Part shown: in pieces, positions 1 to 8,047 of the stretch
How the letters are laid out: each line of letters starts with the position of its first letter
Numbering within the stretch: position 1 is the stretch's first letter
Assembly: GCA_963807355.1 (NCBI GenBank)
Contig: CAWEBX010000007.1
Coordinates: 124,001 to 188,000 of the forward strand
Reading direction: 5' to 3'
Origin: Nitrobacter sp963807355
GTDB lineage: Bacteria > Pseudomonadota > Alphaproteobacteria > Rhizobiales > Xanthobacteraceae
DNA: 64,000 bases
Position numbers and translations under genes: made by a program
The notes under the pieces: generated by a model
What the model was told of the DNA's origin: nothing
The model's input: the letters and a program-made list of their open reading frames with translations, nothing else
Database searches by the model: none

Positions 1-116
1 GTCGTCACGATATTAAGTGCGGCGCTGACGTTGCGGCGTTGCTCTCCTCCAAAAGCCAACATGATCGCGGCGGCGAACAGCGGCAGCACGATCGGTGCGA
101 TCATCAGATGGTTCAC
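1..116 (-). CDS. mrpD: Na+/H+ antiporter subunit D, N-terminal fragment (runs off the left edge)
   Basis: The first 38 codons of an MrpD/MnhD-like subunit are present. The gene begins with GTG at 116, two bases after the stop of mrpC, and reads VNHLMIAPIVLPLFAAAIML, a first hydrophobic helix typical of MrpD. An in-frame ATG at 104 is an alternative start. A GGGAG stretch lies about nine bases upstream of the GTG. MrpD is a NuoM/N-like proton-translocating membrane subunit of the multisubunit Mrp antiporter. The rest of the gene lies outside the window. Position in the mrpA-C-D order supports the call more than the short sequence does. Confidence 0.7.
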   Translation of the reverse strand, partial: MNHLMIAPIVLPLFAAAIMLAFGGEQRRNVSAALNIVT

Positions 117-118
117 GA

Positions 119-457
119 CTACGGCTCCCGTCCGTCGACGTGGTCGGTCCCTGTCAGACCGCGTGATGCGAGCAGCACGACCAGAAATAGCGCAGTGGTC
201 GCGAAGCTGATGACGATGGCCGTGAGAACGAGGGCTTGTGGTAACGGATCCGAAAGGCTGGTGATGTCATCAGATGCATGCGCCCCCAGGATCGGAGCGG
301 CGTCGATTTTAAGCCGCCCCATCGCGATAATGAAAAGATTGACCGCATAAGAGAGCAATGACAGGCCGATGATCACCTGAAACGTGCGCGGTCGAAGCAG
401 CAACCAAACGCCGGAACCCGCAAGCACGCCGATGCCAATAGCAAGTACGATCTCCAC
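119..457 (-). CDS. mrpC: Na+/H+ antiporter subunit C (MrpC/MnhC)
   Basis: A 112-residue protein with three predicted membrane helices (about residues 3-21, 27-46 and 73-97), the size and layout of NuoK-like MrpC. The motif GLSLLSYAVNLFIIAMG and the segment DPLPQALVLTAIVISFATTA are characteristic of the family. The start is GTG; its first base is shared with the TAG stop of the upstream mrpA-B gene, which indicates translational coupling. In the Mrp complex this subunit helps conduct protons and sodium across the inner membrane. It is followed after two bases by mrpD. Confidence 0.9.
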   Translation of the reverse strand: MEIVLAIGIGVLAGSGVWLLLRPRTFQVIIGLSLLSYAVNLFIIAMGRLKIDAAPILGAHASDDITSLSDPLPQALVLTAIVISFATTALFLVVLLASRGLTGTDHVDGREP

Positions 458-3390
458 TACCCCACCTCAGCCGTTGGAGAGGCGACGGATGCACGGCTGG
501 AAGGTGTCCGATGACTGCGCACGGTCTGATGCGCGATCGCGATCAACATCAGGACGGTGGCGCCGACGACCAATGCAAATACGCCGATGTCGAACAGCAG
601 TGCGCTCGCCACGGGAATCGAGCCGATCCAGGGAACTTCGAGGTATGAGAACGACGAACTCAGGAAAGGCCGTTCGAACAACCATGCGGCCGCTCCCACG
701 CAGGCCGTTATGAGTAGGCCCGCGCCCATCCAGTGCACAGGCAGAATGCGCAGATGTGCCTCCGTCCAGGTGGTTCCGCGAGCGACGTACTGGAGAATGA
801 ATGCCACGGCCATCGTGATGCCCGCGACAAATCCCCCCCCGGGCAGATCGTGCCCCCGCAGAAGGAGGAAAATCGCGGTCGTGCAAGTCACTGGGAAAAG
901 CATGGCCATCATGAGCCGAGGGATGGTCATCGCGCTCTTGAGCGTGTCACCCTTCTCACGAGTGGGTTGAGCCTCATCGTAGAGATCTTGACTGTGCTGC
1001 TGCTCTGGCACGGAAATACTCTCGGCAGCAGGCCGAAATCGCCGCAGCAATGCATAGACGGTCAGCGCGACGATGCCGAGCACGGTGATCTCGCCGAACG
1101 TGTCGAACGCGCGAAAGTCTACGAGGATGACATTTACAATGTTGGTCCCACCGCCTAGCGCGTATGCGTTCTCGACAAAGAACCTCGCGATGCTGTCAGG
1201 CTCGGCTCGTGTCATGACCGCGTAGGCCAGCGCCCCCAAACCGGCTCCGAATGCGGTCGCGATGCCGATGTCGCGGAAGCGGCGCCAATTGGAATCGCGT
1301 TCCGGCGCGTCGGCCGCGGAAAATTTCTCGATGCGTTTCGGTAGCCAACGCAGTCCGAGAAGGAGCAATACAGTGGTGACGGTCTCGACCACCAGCTGGG
1401 TCAGTGCGAGATCAGGCGCGGCCAGCCAAACGAAGCTGACACACGTCACCAGACCCGCGCCGCCCACGAAAATGAGAGCCGCAAAGCGATGGAATTTGCC
1501 CTGGTAAGCCGCGGCCAGCGCGCAGGCGCCTCCGATAGCCCAGATCAGCGCGAATGCGACATCGAAAGACGTTCGCGCCTCTCTCCCAAACTCGATGCCG
1601 TGAGCGAACATCGGCGCCAGGCCAACCAGCAAAGCCGCGCAGAACAGCAGTCGCAACTGTGGCTGCAAGCCGCGCGTGCCAAGCAACTCCTCTAACCGTC
1701 TTGCGAACTGCCACGAGACGGCGACGAGCACGCGGTCGAAAATGCGCTGACCTTGGATATACCGCAGCAGTGGCGGTCCTTTAGCAACGAGCAGATATGA
1801 CCTGAACGTCAAATAGATAGCCACGCCGCCGGAAATCGCGACCAGGCTCATCAGGAACTCGGGAGTAAAGCCGTGCCAGATTGCAAGGCTGTAAGTGGGA
1901 ATGGCGTCGCCAAGGACAGCGTGGAGCGCGGTTCGGAGCAGGGGGCCGATTGTAAGGCTGGGCACAATGCCGACAAGGAGACAGGCAAGAACGAGGAGCC
2001 CGACGGGAAGGCGCATCAGGAACGGCGGTTCATGCGGTGTGGTTGACAACTCTCGCGGTGGGGGACCGAAAAATACTTCGGCTATGAACCGCAGCGAGTA
2101 AGCGACCGTGAACATGCTTGCCATTGTGACGATGTAGGGCAGCGCCTGATCGAGCAACGAGTTGTCGTGAGTCTCGATTGTCTCGGCGAAAAACATCTCC
2201 TTGGACAAGAAGCCGTTCAACAACGGGACGCCAGCCATGGCGGCGGCAGCGACCATCGCGAGCGTTGCCGTGATCGGCATGAAGCGCCGTAGGCCGCTTA
2301 GGCGGCGCAGGTCGCGGGTGCCTGTTTCGTGGTCGATGATCCCGGCCGCCATGAACAACGACGCCTTGAACGTCGCATGGTTCATGAGGTGAAAGATGGC
2401 GGCGACCTGTGCGAGCGGTGAGTCGAGGCCGATGAGCAGCGTGATGAGCCCGAGGTGACTGATGGTCGAGTAGGCGAGCAGCCCTTTCATATCCTGCTGG
2501 AAAAGAGCAATGAACGCTCCAAGTATGAAACTGATAAGTCCCGCCGAACCCACGAGCCACAGCCACTCGTTTGTGCCGCCCAGCGCAGGCCAAAGCCGCA
2601 CCAGAAGAAATACCCCGCCTTTGACCATCGTGGCGGAGTGAAGATAGGCTGAAACGGGCGTCGGTGCCGCCATCGCCTGTGGCAGCCAGAAATGGAATGG
2701 GAACTGTGCGCTTTTCGTCAAGGCTCCGAGGAGAATGAGGACAAGCGCCGGGATGTAGAGCGAATGCGCGCGGATCTTGTCGCCGGACGCGAGAACGCGA
2801 TCGAGGTCGTAACTGCCGACGATATGTCCGAGGATCAGTATGCCGGCGAACAGGCAAAATCCGCCGGCCGACGTCACAATCAGAGCCATGCGCGCGCCAT
2901 CCCGCGCCTGCGCTGTCTGGTACCAATAGCCGATCAGCAGAAAGGAAAAGAGGCTGGTCAGCTCCCAGAAGAAAGCCAGTTGGATCAGGTTGCCAGAGAG
3001 GACGATGCCGAGCATCGCCCCCATGAAGGCGAGCAGGAACGAGAAAAAACGCGGCACGGGATCTTGGGGAGACAAGTAGTAGCGGGCGTAAAGTACTACC
3101 AGGAACCCGATGCTGGCGATCAGTGCGGCGAGCATCCAGGCGAAACCGTCCATCCTCAGATAGAAATTGAGACCGAGTTCGGGTACCCATTCAACGGTAT
3201 GTCGGATGACTCCTCCGTTGACGATATGGGGGTAGCTCACGACCAGAAGCATCAGACAGATGAGCGAAACCGCACCGGCCAGCCACGCTTCGGCGTTGCG
3301 CGCGTTGCTCTGAAGGAACGCTGCAAAACAGCTCCCGGCGAAAGGGAGCGCGAGAACGACGATGAGGATCGTTTCATATGGCATCGTCAT
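457..3390 (-). CDS. mrpA: Na+/H+ antiporter fused subunits A and B (MrpA-MrpB)
   Basis: This codes for about 977 residues: an MrpA/NuoL-like antiporter domain followed by an MnhB domain near residues 835-950 (motif LRGHDLPGGGFVAG). Conserved functional residues are visible: Glu143 in FWELTS, Lys226 in LTKSAQFPFHFWLP and Lys257 in HSATMVKGG, which belong to the proton path in this family. The reading frame is open upstream to 3735, but that extension is arginine-rich and not membrane-like. The ATG at 3390, preceded by AAAGG, gives the normal MTMPYETIL start. An A-B fusion of this size is usual in alphaproteobacteria. The Mrp complex exchanges Na+ (or K+) for protons and supports pH and salt homeostasis. 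Confidence 0.93.
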   Translation of the reverse strand: MTMPYETILIVVLALPFAGSCFAAFLQSNARNAEAWLAGAVSLICLMLLVVSYPHIVNGGVIRHTVEWVPELGLNFYLRMDGFAWMLAALIASIGFLVVLYARYYLSPQDPVPRFFSFLLAFMGAMLGIVLSGNLIQLAFFWELTSLFSFLLIGYWYQTAQARDGARMALIVTSAGGFCLFAGILILGHIVGSYDLDRVLASGDKIRAHSLYIPALVLILLGALTKSAQFPFHFWLPQAMAAPTPVSAYLHSATMVKGGVFLLVRLWPALGGTNEWLWLVGSAGLISFILGAFIALFQQDMKGLLAYSTISHLGLITLLIGLDSPLAQVAAIFHLMNHATFKASLFMAAGIIDHETGTRDLRRLSGLRRFMPITATLAMVAAAAMAGVPLLNGFLSKEMFFAETIETHDNSLLDQALPYIVTMASMFTVAYSLRFIAEVFFGPPPRELSTTPHEPPFLMRLPVGLLVLACLLVGIVPSLTIGPLLRTALHAVLGDAIPTYSLAIWHGFTPEFLMSLVAISGGVAIYLTFRSYLLVAKGPPLLRYIQGQRIFDRVLVAVSWQFARRLEELLGTRGLQPQLRLLFCAALLVGLAPMFAHGIEFGREARTSFDVAFALIWAIGGACALAAAYQGKFHRFAALIFVGGAGLVTCVSFVWLAAPDLALTQLVVETVTTVLLLLGLRWLPKRIEKFSAADAPERDSNWRRFRDIGIATAFGAGLGALAYAVMTRAEPDSIARFFVENAYALGGGTNIVNVILVDFRAFDTFGEITVLGIVALTVYALLRRFRPAAESISVPEQQHSQDLYDEAQPTREKGDTLKSAMTIPRLMMAMLFPVTCTTAIFLLLRGHDLPGGGFVAGITMAVAFILQYVARGTTWTEAHLRILPVHWMGAGLLITACVGAAAWLFERPFLSSSFSYLEVPWIGSIPVASALLFDIGVFALVVGATVLMLIAIAHQTVRSHRTPSSRASVASPTAEVG

Positions 3391-3615
3391 TCGTGACCTT
3401 TTCGGGACGAGAACTCCAGACAGTGATGTCGGCCGTGGACAAGATATGGTCGATTTGCAGGTGCGAAGGCAAGCTGGCGTCGAGTCGCGGGGCTCCAAGG
3501 CTGGCGAGACGCTCCGTCCTGCCGCTCTCATGCAACGTATCGACACTTGCGAAAGGCGTCGGACAGGTTCATCTTTTTTCGCTGAATCACGCGATGTGCC
3601 GCCGGCGAGACCCCG

Positions 3616-4044
3616 ATGAGATTGACAAGCTTTTTCGACTACACTCTTCGACTGCTGATGTATGCGGCCACCCATGGTGATCGGCTGGTCACGATTGAAG
3701 AGACCGCAAGCGTTTACGGAATCTCCCGCACCCATCTCATGAAAGTGGCAAATCAGCTCACGCGCGCGGGCTATCTCAAAGCCGTACGTGGCAGATCTGG
3801 CGGGCTTATGCTTGCTAAACGGCCGAACCGGATCAAGCTCGGCGACGTTTTATGCGCCACCGAACCGGATTTCGCGCTTGTGGAATGCTTTTCCTCAAAC
3901 AACCGCTGTCCAATCACGTCGAGCTGCCGTTTGCGAGCACCGTTGAGGGAAGCGCTGACAGCGTTCACCACGACGCTCGATCGCTATACGCTTGCCGATC
4001 TCATTCTCAGCCCGAAAGACTTCGGGGTCCCACCGGCTGCTTGA
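3616..4044 (+). CDS. nsrR: Rrf2-family nitric oxide-sensing repressor, NsrR type
   Basis: A 142-residue Rrf2 regulator. The N-terminal winged helix includes the recognition segment SRTHLMKVANQLTRAGYL and the wing VRGRSGGLMLAKRP. The cysteine set Cys91, Cys98 and Cys104 (ECFSSNNRCPITSSC) has NsrR-like spacing and is followed by RLRAPL as in known NsrR proteins; IscR spacing is different. NsrR holds an iron-sulfur cluster that is nitrosylated by NO, which releases DNA. The gene is divergent from mrpA and lies just upstream of cytochrome and nitrite reductase genes, so it probably controls the nirK region. The family call is firm; the NO-sensing role is inferred from the cysteines and the neighbours. 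Confidence 0.85.
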   Translation: MRLTSFFDYTLRLLMYAATHGDRLVTIEETASVYGISRTHLMKVANQLTRAGYLKAVRGRSGGLMLAKRPNRIKLGDVLCATEPDFALVECFSSNNRCPITSSCRLRAPLREALTAFTTTLDRYTLADLILSPKDFGVPPAA

Positions 4045-4225
4045 GCGGCGCGCGATCCATTATTGCCCTGGGATATCGACAACAGCCCGTCGCATGACGG
4101 CTCAGCTCCGCGCCCTGAGTGTTGAAGCGATATCACCTCATTTGAAGCAAAGTCGGACACCGCCGATCGCCGTGCATCGGCCTGCTACCGTCTGTCGCTG
4201 TTGCACATGAATTTTGGGACTATAC

Positions 4226-4250
4226 AAACATACATTATATGTGCATGTTT
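4226..4250. promoter_or_regulatory. Imperfect 25-bp palindrome, candidate NsrR operator
   Basis: The outer arms AAACAT and ATGTTT are perfectly symmetric about position 4238, and inner CA/TG pairs also match (8 of 12 half-site positions). The site is AT-rich in a GC-rich genome, lies about 180 bases after nsrR and about 50 bases before the TPR gene. Size and symmetry suit an Rrf2-family dimer. Assignment to NsrR is inference. Confidence 0.5.
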
Positions 4251-4301
4251 ATTCCACATTGCACGAGAGTCAGAAGATTGGATCTATCCGCGGCCCGGGG
4301 C

Positions 4302-4949
4302 ATGAGGAAAGCACCTGCAATTCAAACGCAGAATTCCAGGGGCTGGTTAAAGCTATACATTGCGTCCTCAGTTTTCGGAGCTGCGACCGGTATAGCTGCC
4401 GCAGTCTGGTTCACGCATCAATCACCTCTCACCACACACCACATAACCGTTCCGCTGAACAGTGCGGCCACGACGTTGCCGATGCCGCTTGAAGGCTTGC
4501 TCGACTTGCCGAAGCTCCTGGCTGCGGAGCATGCGAGCCAACCCTGGGCGATCATGGGTGGTGCATTGCTGCAGCTAGGTCTTCCTCGTTTCAGCATTCC
4601 GGTGCTCGAGCGCGCGATCCGGAGTGATCCCGATAACAGCGTGCTTCATGTTGCATTGGGGGAAGCGCTCGCGCTGGCGGATGGCATGATTTCAGATCGA
4701 GCCAAGTCGGAATTTGAGTTCGCGCTCAGAGGTGATCCAAACGATCTGATCGCACGATTCTATATCGGGCAGTGGCTGCTGCAAAACGGCAAGGCAAAGC
4801 CGGCATTGGTCAAATGGGTAGGCTTGATGCGGACGGTGGGAAACGATCAGACCTGGAATGATCGACTATGGACGGTGATGCCGAGAGCGGCGGAGGAGGT
4901 CGGCATCAGCCAACTCACGCTGCAAGCTCTTTGCACCTCGGGGATGTAG
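4302..4949 (+). CDS. TPR protein resembling the CycH/CcmI (NrfG) C-terminal domain
   Basis: From the ATG at 4302 this gives 215 residues; the frame is open from 4239, but the upstream part overlaps the operator-like palindrome. One membrane helix (LYIASSVFGAATGIAAAVW) lies near the N terminus, followed by TPR units such as LPRFSIPVLERAIRSDPDN and AKSEFEFALRGDPNDLIARF. The pattern, including a TPR pair with FYIGQWLLQNGKAKPALVKW, resembles the periplasmic TPR domain of CycH/CcmI and NrfG, which present apocytochrome c to the haem ligation machinery. The location beside two c-type cytochrome genes fits a dedicated cytochrome maturation helper. It carries no CcmI N-terminal domain. Function is inferred. 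Confidence 0.65.
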   Translation: MRKAPAIQTQNSRGWLKLYIASSVFGAATGIAAAVWFTHQSPLTTHHITVPLNSAATTLPMPLEGLLDLPKLLAAEHASQPWAIMGGALLQLGLPRFSIPVLERAIRSDPDNSVLHVALGEALALADGMISDRAKSEFEFALRGDPNDLIARFYIGQWLLQNGKAKPALVKWVGLMRTVGNDQTWNDRLWTVMPRAAEEVGISQLTLQALCTSGM

Positions 4950-5020
4950 TCGTTGTGCAGCGGATCGACGATCCGACCGCCGGTCGAGAAAGGAAGTCAC
5001 CAAAAGATTTACATGCATGA

Positions 5021-5557
5021 TGTTTATCCAGTTGGGCGTCAGCCTGGGCGAAGAACCGGCATGGCGGCGTTCCTGGTGATGTGCCGGATTTCTTCACCAT
5101 CAATGGCAAGGCTTACCCGGACACTCAACCGTTGCGGATCAAGGAGGGTGATGTCGTTCGCATCCGCTTGATCGGCGCCGGCGACGAACTGCATTCCATT
5201 CACATCCACGGTCATCTCTTCGAGGTTTACGCCAAGGATGGCCGGCCCCTCGCCAATCCCTACCTCGCCGACACGATCCTGTTCGGTCCGGGTGAGCGCT
5301 ATGACCTGATTCTGCGCGCCGACAATCCCGGCATCTGGATGGTGCACGATCACATCGACAAGCACACTACGAATGGCAGTTCTCCGATGGGCGGCATGAT
5401 GACCACTATCGAGTATGAGGAAATCCCGTTGAAGGATCAGTCTTTCTACAAATGGAAGAACAAGGACTTCGTGCCCGATTTTTACTACGAGGAATCGATG
5501 AAGAAGCCGCTCGACATGCACGAGAGCCCTGCCTTCAAAGGCGATCCCGCGCCCTGA
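5021..5557 (+). pseudogene. Truncated multicopper oxidase, C-terminal cupredoxin domain (ncgA-like)
   Basis: From about 5066 the frame codes for a clean multicopper oxidase C-terminal domain: VPGDVPDFFTINGKAYP, then copper-ligand motif HSIHIHGHLFEVY and a second motif MVHDHIDKHTTNGSSPMGG. A complete enzyme would have one or two further cupredoxin domains (roughly 300 more residues) upstream. Here the TPR gene occupies that space, and only unrelated codons fill 4950-5060. No good ribosome site precedes the GTG at 5081. In the ncgABC-nirK cluster known from ammonia oxidisers the first gene is a multicopper oxidase, so this is probably its 3' remnant. A short standalone copper protein cannot be fully excluded. 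Confidence 0.6.
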
Positions 5558-5580
5558 ATTCAATCGAAAGGAGAGTCGAC

Positions 5581-6259
5581 ATGAAAGGGCTTTTGCTCGC
5601 CGTCGCGGGCTTGACCGCGGCATTACTGAGCAGCGCAAGCGCCGCCGACAAACTTGATCAGAGCTGTTCCGGTTGTCATGCGCTGGTTAAACCGAGCGAT
5701 GCTTCGCTTGACAGGCTTGCTGACGCGCAAAGGTCCCGACCTTTGGTTTGCGGGTAGCAAGTTCAAGAAGGAATGGCTGGTTTCCTGGTTGCAGGATCCC
5801 AAGCCGATACGTCCCGCCGGTTACCCGTATTTCAACATGGTCAAGAAGGGCGACAAGAACGATGTGCCCGATCCGTCCAAGATCATTGCTCACCCGAAGC
5901 TAAAGAAGGCCGATGCCGAGGCTGCCGCGGAAGCACTGATGGCTTTGAAGGCTCCCGCAGATCTCGTTCCGGCAGGCATTTTCAAGGGTGAGATGAAAGG
6001 TGCACGGATGGGTGCGCTTGCGTTCGTCAAGTTTCGCGGCTGCGTCGCCTGCCACCAGGGCGAAAAAGGAGAAGGGGGCCTCTCCGGGCCGCGATTGACC
6101 GATGCCGGCGCACGACTGCAAGCGGATTTCATTGCCGCCTATACCGCAGATCCGCAGCGTTTCGATCCGCATATCTGGATGCCGACGTCGAATCTGAAGG
6201 ATCAGGATATCCAGCGACTGACCGCGTTCCTGGTTCAATTGAGCCAAGGAGACAAGTGA
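5581..6259 (+). pseudogene. Di-haem c-type cytochrome with a one-base frameshift (ncgB-like)
   Basis: The start at 5581 follows a strong AAAGGAG site and encodes a signal peptide (MKGLLLAVAGLTAALLSSASA) and a first haem motif CSGCH. The frame then breaks near 5722: removing one G from GGCTTGCTGACG restores LDRLLTRKGPDLWFAG and continues to a second haem motif, CVACH near 6043, ending at 6259. Intact, it would be about 225 residues and exported to the periplasm. As written, translation stops at 5757 after one haem site. It matches the second cytochrome gene of an ncgABC-nirK arrangement and overlaps the next gene by one base. Whether the shift is real or an assembly error cannot be told from sequence alone. 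Confidence 0.75.
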
Positions 6260-6615
6260 TGAAAACGCAAACGTTGGCGGCTTTCGCCGGTCTGGTCCTG
6301 CTGCTCGTGTCATCGACAAGCCATGCCGATCAGTCGATCGAGCAGATTTATGGGATCTATTGCGTGCAATGTCACGGCCTCCAGCGCAACGGGACGGGAA
6401 TCAACGTGCCCGCTCTTTCCGTGAAGCCGCGGGATCACACCGACGCAAAAAGTATGGGCGACACACCAGATGATGAACTGTTCAAAGCCATCAAAGAAGG
6501 CGGGCTTGCCGTCAACAAGTCGGTACTGATGCCAACCTGGGGTCACGTCCTGTCCGAAGAGCAGATCACAGGCTTAGTCAAGTATCTGCGGCAGGTCTGC
6601 AAATGCGGCAAATAG
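6259..6615 (+). CDS. Monohaem c-type cytochrome (ncgC-like)
   Basis: A 118-residue periplasmic cytochrome c. The start ATG at 6259 shares its A with the TGA of the preceding cytochrome, with an AAGGAG site eight bases before. A signal peptide (about residues 1-23, ending SHA) is followed by the haem attachment site CVQCH. The likely axial methionine is in SVLMPTWGHVLSEEQI, and the C-terminal helix ITGLVKYLRQVC is typical of class I cytochromes. It probably passes electrons to the nitrite reductase encoded next. The extra cysteines near the C terminus (VCKCGK) are unusual. Confidence 0.82.
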   Translation: MKTQTLAAFAGLVLLLVSSTSHADQSIEQIYGIYCVQCHGLQRNGTGINVPALSVKPRDHTDAKSMGDTPDDELFKAIKEGGLAVNKSVLMPTWGHVLSEEQITGLVKYLRQVCKCGK

Positions 6616-6717
6616 ATTCAACAAGAAAGCCATACCAAATCATGAAGGGGAGAACGATTTCAATGACCACTGCACGTTTGAAGAACAGCGCCATCGTGGG
6701 GAGCATGGCAGCCGGCC

Positions 6718-7614
6718 ATGGTTCTTTTCGGCGCCGCGATCACCGCGGCGCAGGCCAAGACCGTCAAGATCGAATTGGTAGCCAAGGAAACGACGGTCCC
6801 GCTTGATAACCAGGGCAACACCGTAGCCGCCTGGACCTTCAACGGTCAGGTTCCCGGCCCGGTGATCCGGGCCACAGAAGGCGACACCATCGAGTTCACT
6901 TTGAAAAACGATGCCGCGAACAAGAAATCGCATTCGATCGACATGCACTCCGCGCGCTCGGATGTTCTGACGGATTTTGCATCGATCAAACCCGGCGAGA
7001 CCAAGACCTTTTCGTACGTTCCGGAACATCCAGGTGTGTTCTTCTATCATTGCGGATCTGATCCGATGATTCAGCACATCGCCCGGGGCATGTTCGGCGT
7101 GGTCATCATCGATCCGAAAGACCCTAATGCGATGCCCAAAGCGGACCGTGAATATGTCCTGATCGAGCATCAGATTTTCGATAATCCCGAAGACGTCGAC
7201 AGCATGATGGCGAACAAGTGGAAGCGTAACGCCTTCAACGCCGTGCCGTTCCAGTATGACCCGGTGCATGATGAACATGCGACGCAAACTCTCGAGGCCA
7301 AGCCGGGCGAGCGTGTGCGCGTCTATATGGTCAATGCTGGTCCCAACGAGTTTTCCGGATTTCATCCGATCGCAGGCATCTGGGACAGGGTCTATCCCTC
7401 GGGCAACCCGAAGAACGTGATGGTTGGGATGCAGAATTATACCTTGGCGCCGGGTGACGCGGCGACCTTCGATCTCATTTCACCGAAGGAAGGCGCGTAT
7501 GCGCTGGTGGATCACTCTATGCGCGCCGCGCTTACTGGCGGCATCGCGATCCTCATGATCAGCAATAAGGCTGATCCCTCAATGGGTCGGGGAGACAAGA
7601 TCCTCGTGCGCTGA
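6718..7614 (+). CDS. nirK: Copper-containing nitrite reductase (NO-forming)
   Basis: A 298-residue reading from the ATG at 6718 with every copper ligand of NirK: type 1 site His72, Cys112, His120 and Met125; type 2 site His77, His111 and His266; catalytic Asp75 and His216. Two cupredoxin domains form the trimeric periplasmic enzyme that reduces nitrite to nitric oxide. The signal peptide looks split by a one-base shift: a well-placed start at 6663 (MTTARLKNSAIVGSMAAG, after AAGGGGAG) is out of frame, and the frame joins VLFGAAITAAQA near 6712. As written, the 6718 product lacks a positively charged N terminus. The gene closes the nsrR-associated cytochrome cluster and is followed by a strong terminator. 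Confidence 0.92.
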   Translation: MVLFGAAITAAQAKTVKIELVAKETTVPLDNQGNTVAAWTFNGQVPGPVIRATEGDTIEFTLKNDAANKKSHSIDMHSARSDVLTDFASIKPGETKTFSYVPEHPGVFFYHCGSDPMIQHIARGMFGVVIIDPKDPNAMPKADREYVLIEHQIFDNPEDVDSMMANKWKRNAFNAVPFQYDPVHDEHATQTLEAKPGERVRVYMVNAGPNEFSGFHPIAGIWDRVYPSGNPKNVMVGMQNYTLAPGDAATFDLISPKEGAYALVDHSMRAALTGGIAILMISNKADPSMGRGDKILVR

Positions 7615-7623
7615 TGTTTGGCT

Positions 7624-7663
7624 TTGACGTGGAGCGTCATCGGCGCTCCACGTCAAGGTTTTT
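7624..7663 (+). terminator. Rho-independent terminator after nirK
   Basis: A perfect 13-bp stem (TTGACGTGGAGCG paired with its complement at 7644-7656) with a seven-base loop is followed by GGTTTTT. It begins ten bases after the nirK stop codon. Confidence 0.85.
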
Positions 7664-8047
7664 CAGGACGAAAAATCAGGCGAAACCTGGTAAAGTATTT
7701 GTTTGAGCTGTATCTGTTCAATAGCTCAGTACATCCAGCCCGTGGCGCCAATTCTTCTCTGATTATCGCGAGCGCAGAGCTAGGTCTTCGGAACGGAGAA
7801 TTTAGTACCCCGGTTCATGCATTGGTAACAATATAACGAAGCTGATATGAGCGGCGCTGCATTTGGTGTGGAAAGTGCGGCCGTGTTTATGCGTCGGATT
7901 TAACTAAACCTACAACGTGGCGGAGTATTCCTTCTTGTGAAGGCAGAAGGTGACGCGCTGTATTTGACCGCGACCACCGTTGCTGCCCGCAAGAGCCTGA
8001 AAGTCCGGTAGTTTCCCCTTTCAGACGCGGTGAAGGTTGGGAAGTTC
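7664..8047. other. Intergenic region without recognised genes
   Basis: This stretch between the nirK terminator and the diguanylate cyclase gene shows no convincing coding frame, RNA gene or repeat. It probably holds the promoter of the downstream gene, but no clear promoter motif was identified. Confidence 0.5.

Noticed and set aside
831..842. Run of eight C as a frameshift site in the Mrp A-B gene
   Set aside because: The frame stays open and the encoded GHDLPGGGFVAG is conserved across the run, so no shift is needed.
3391..3735. Long N-terminal extension of the Mrp subunit A frame
   Set aside because: The extension is arginine- and serine-rich without membrane character, and the ATG at 3390 has a good ribosome site and the family N terminus.
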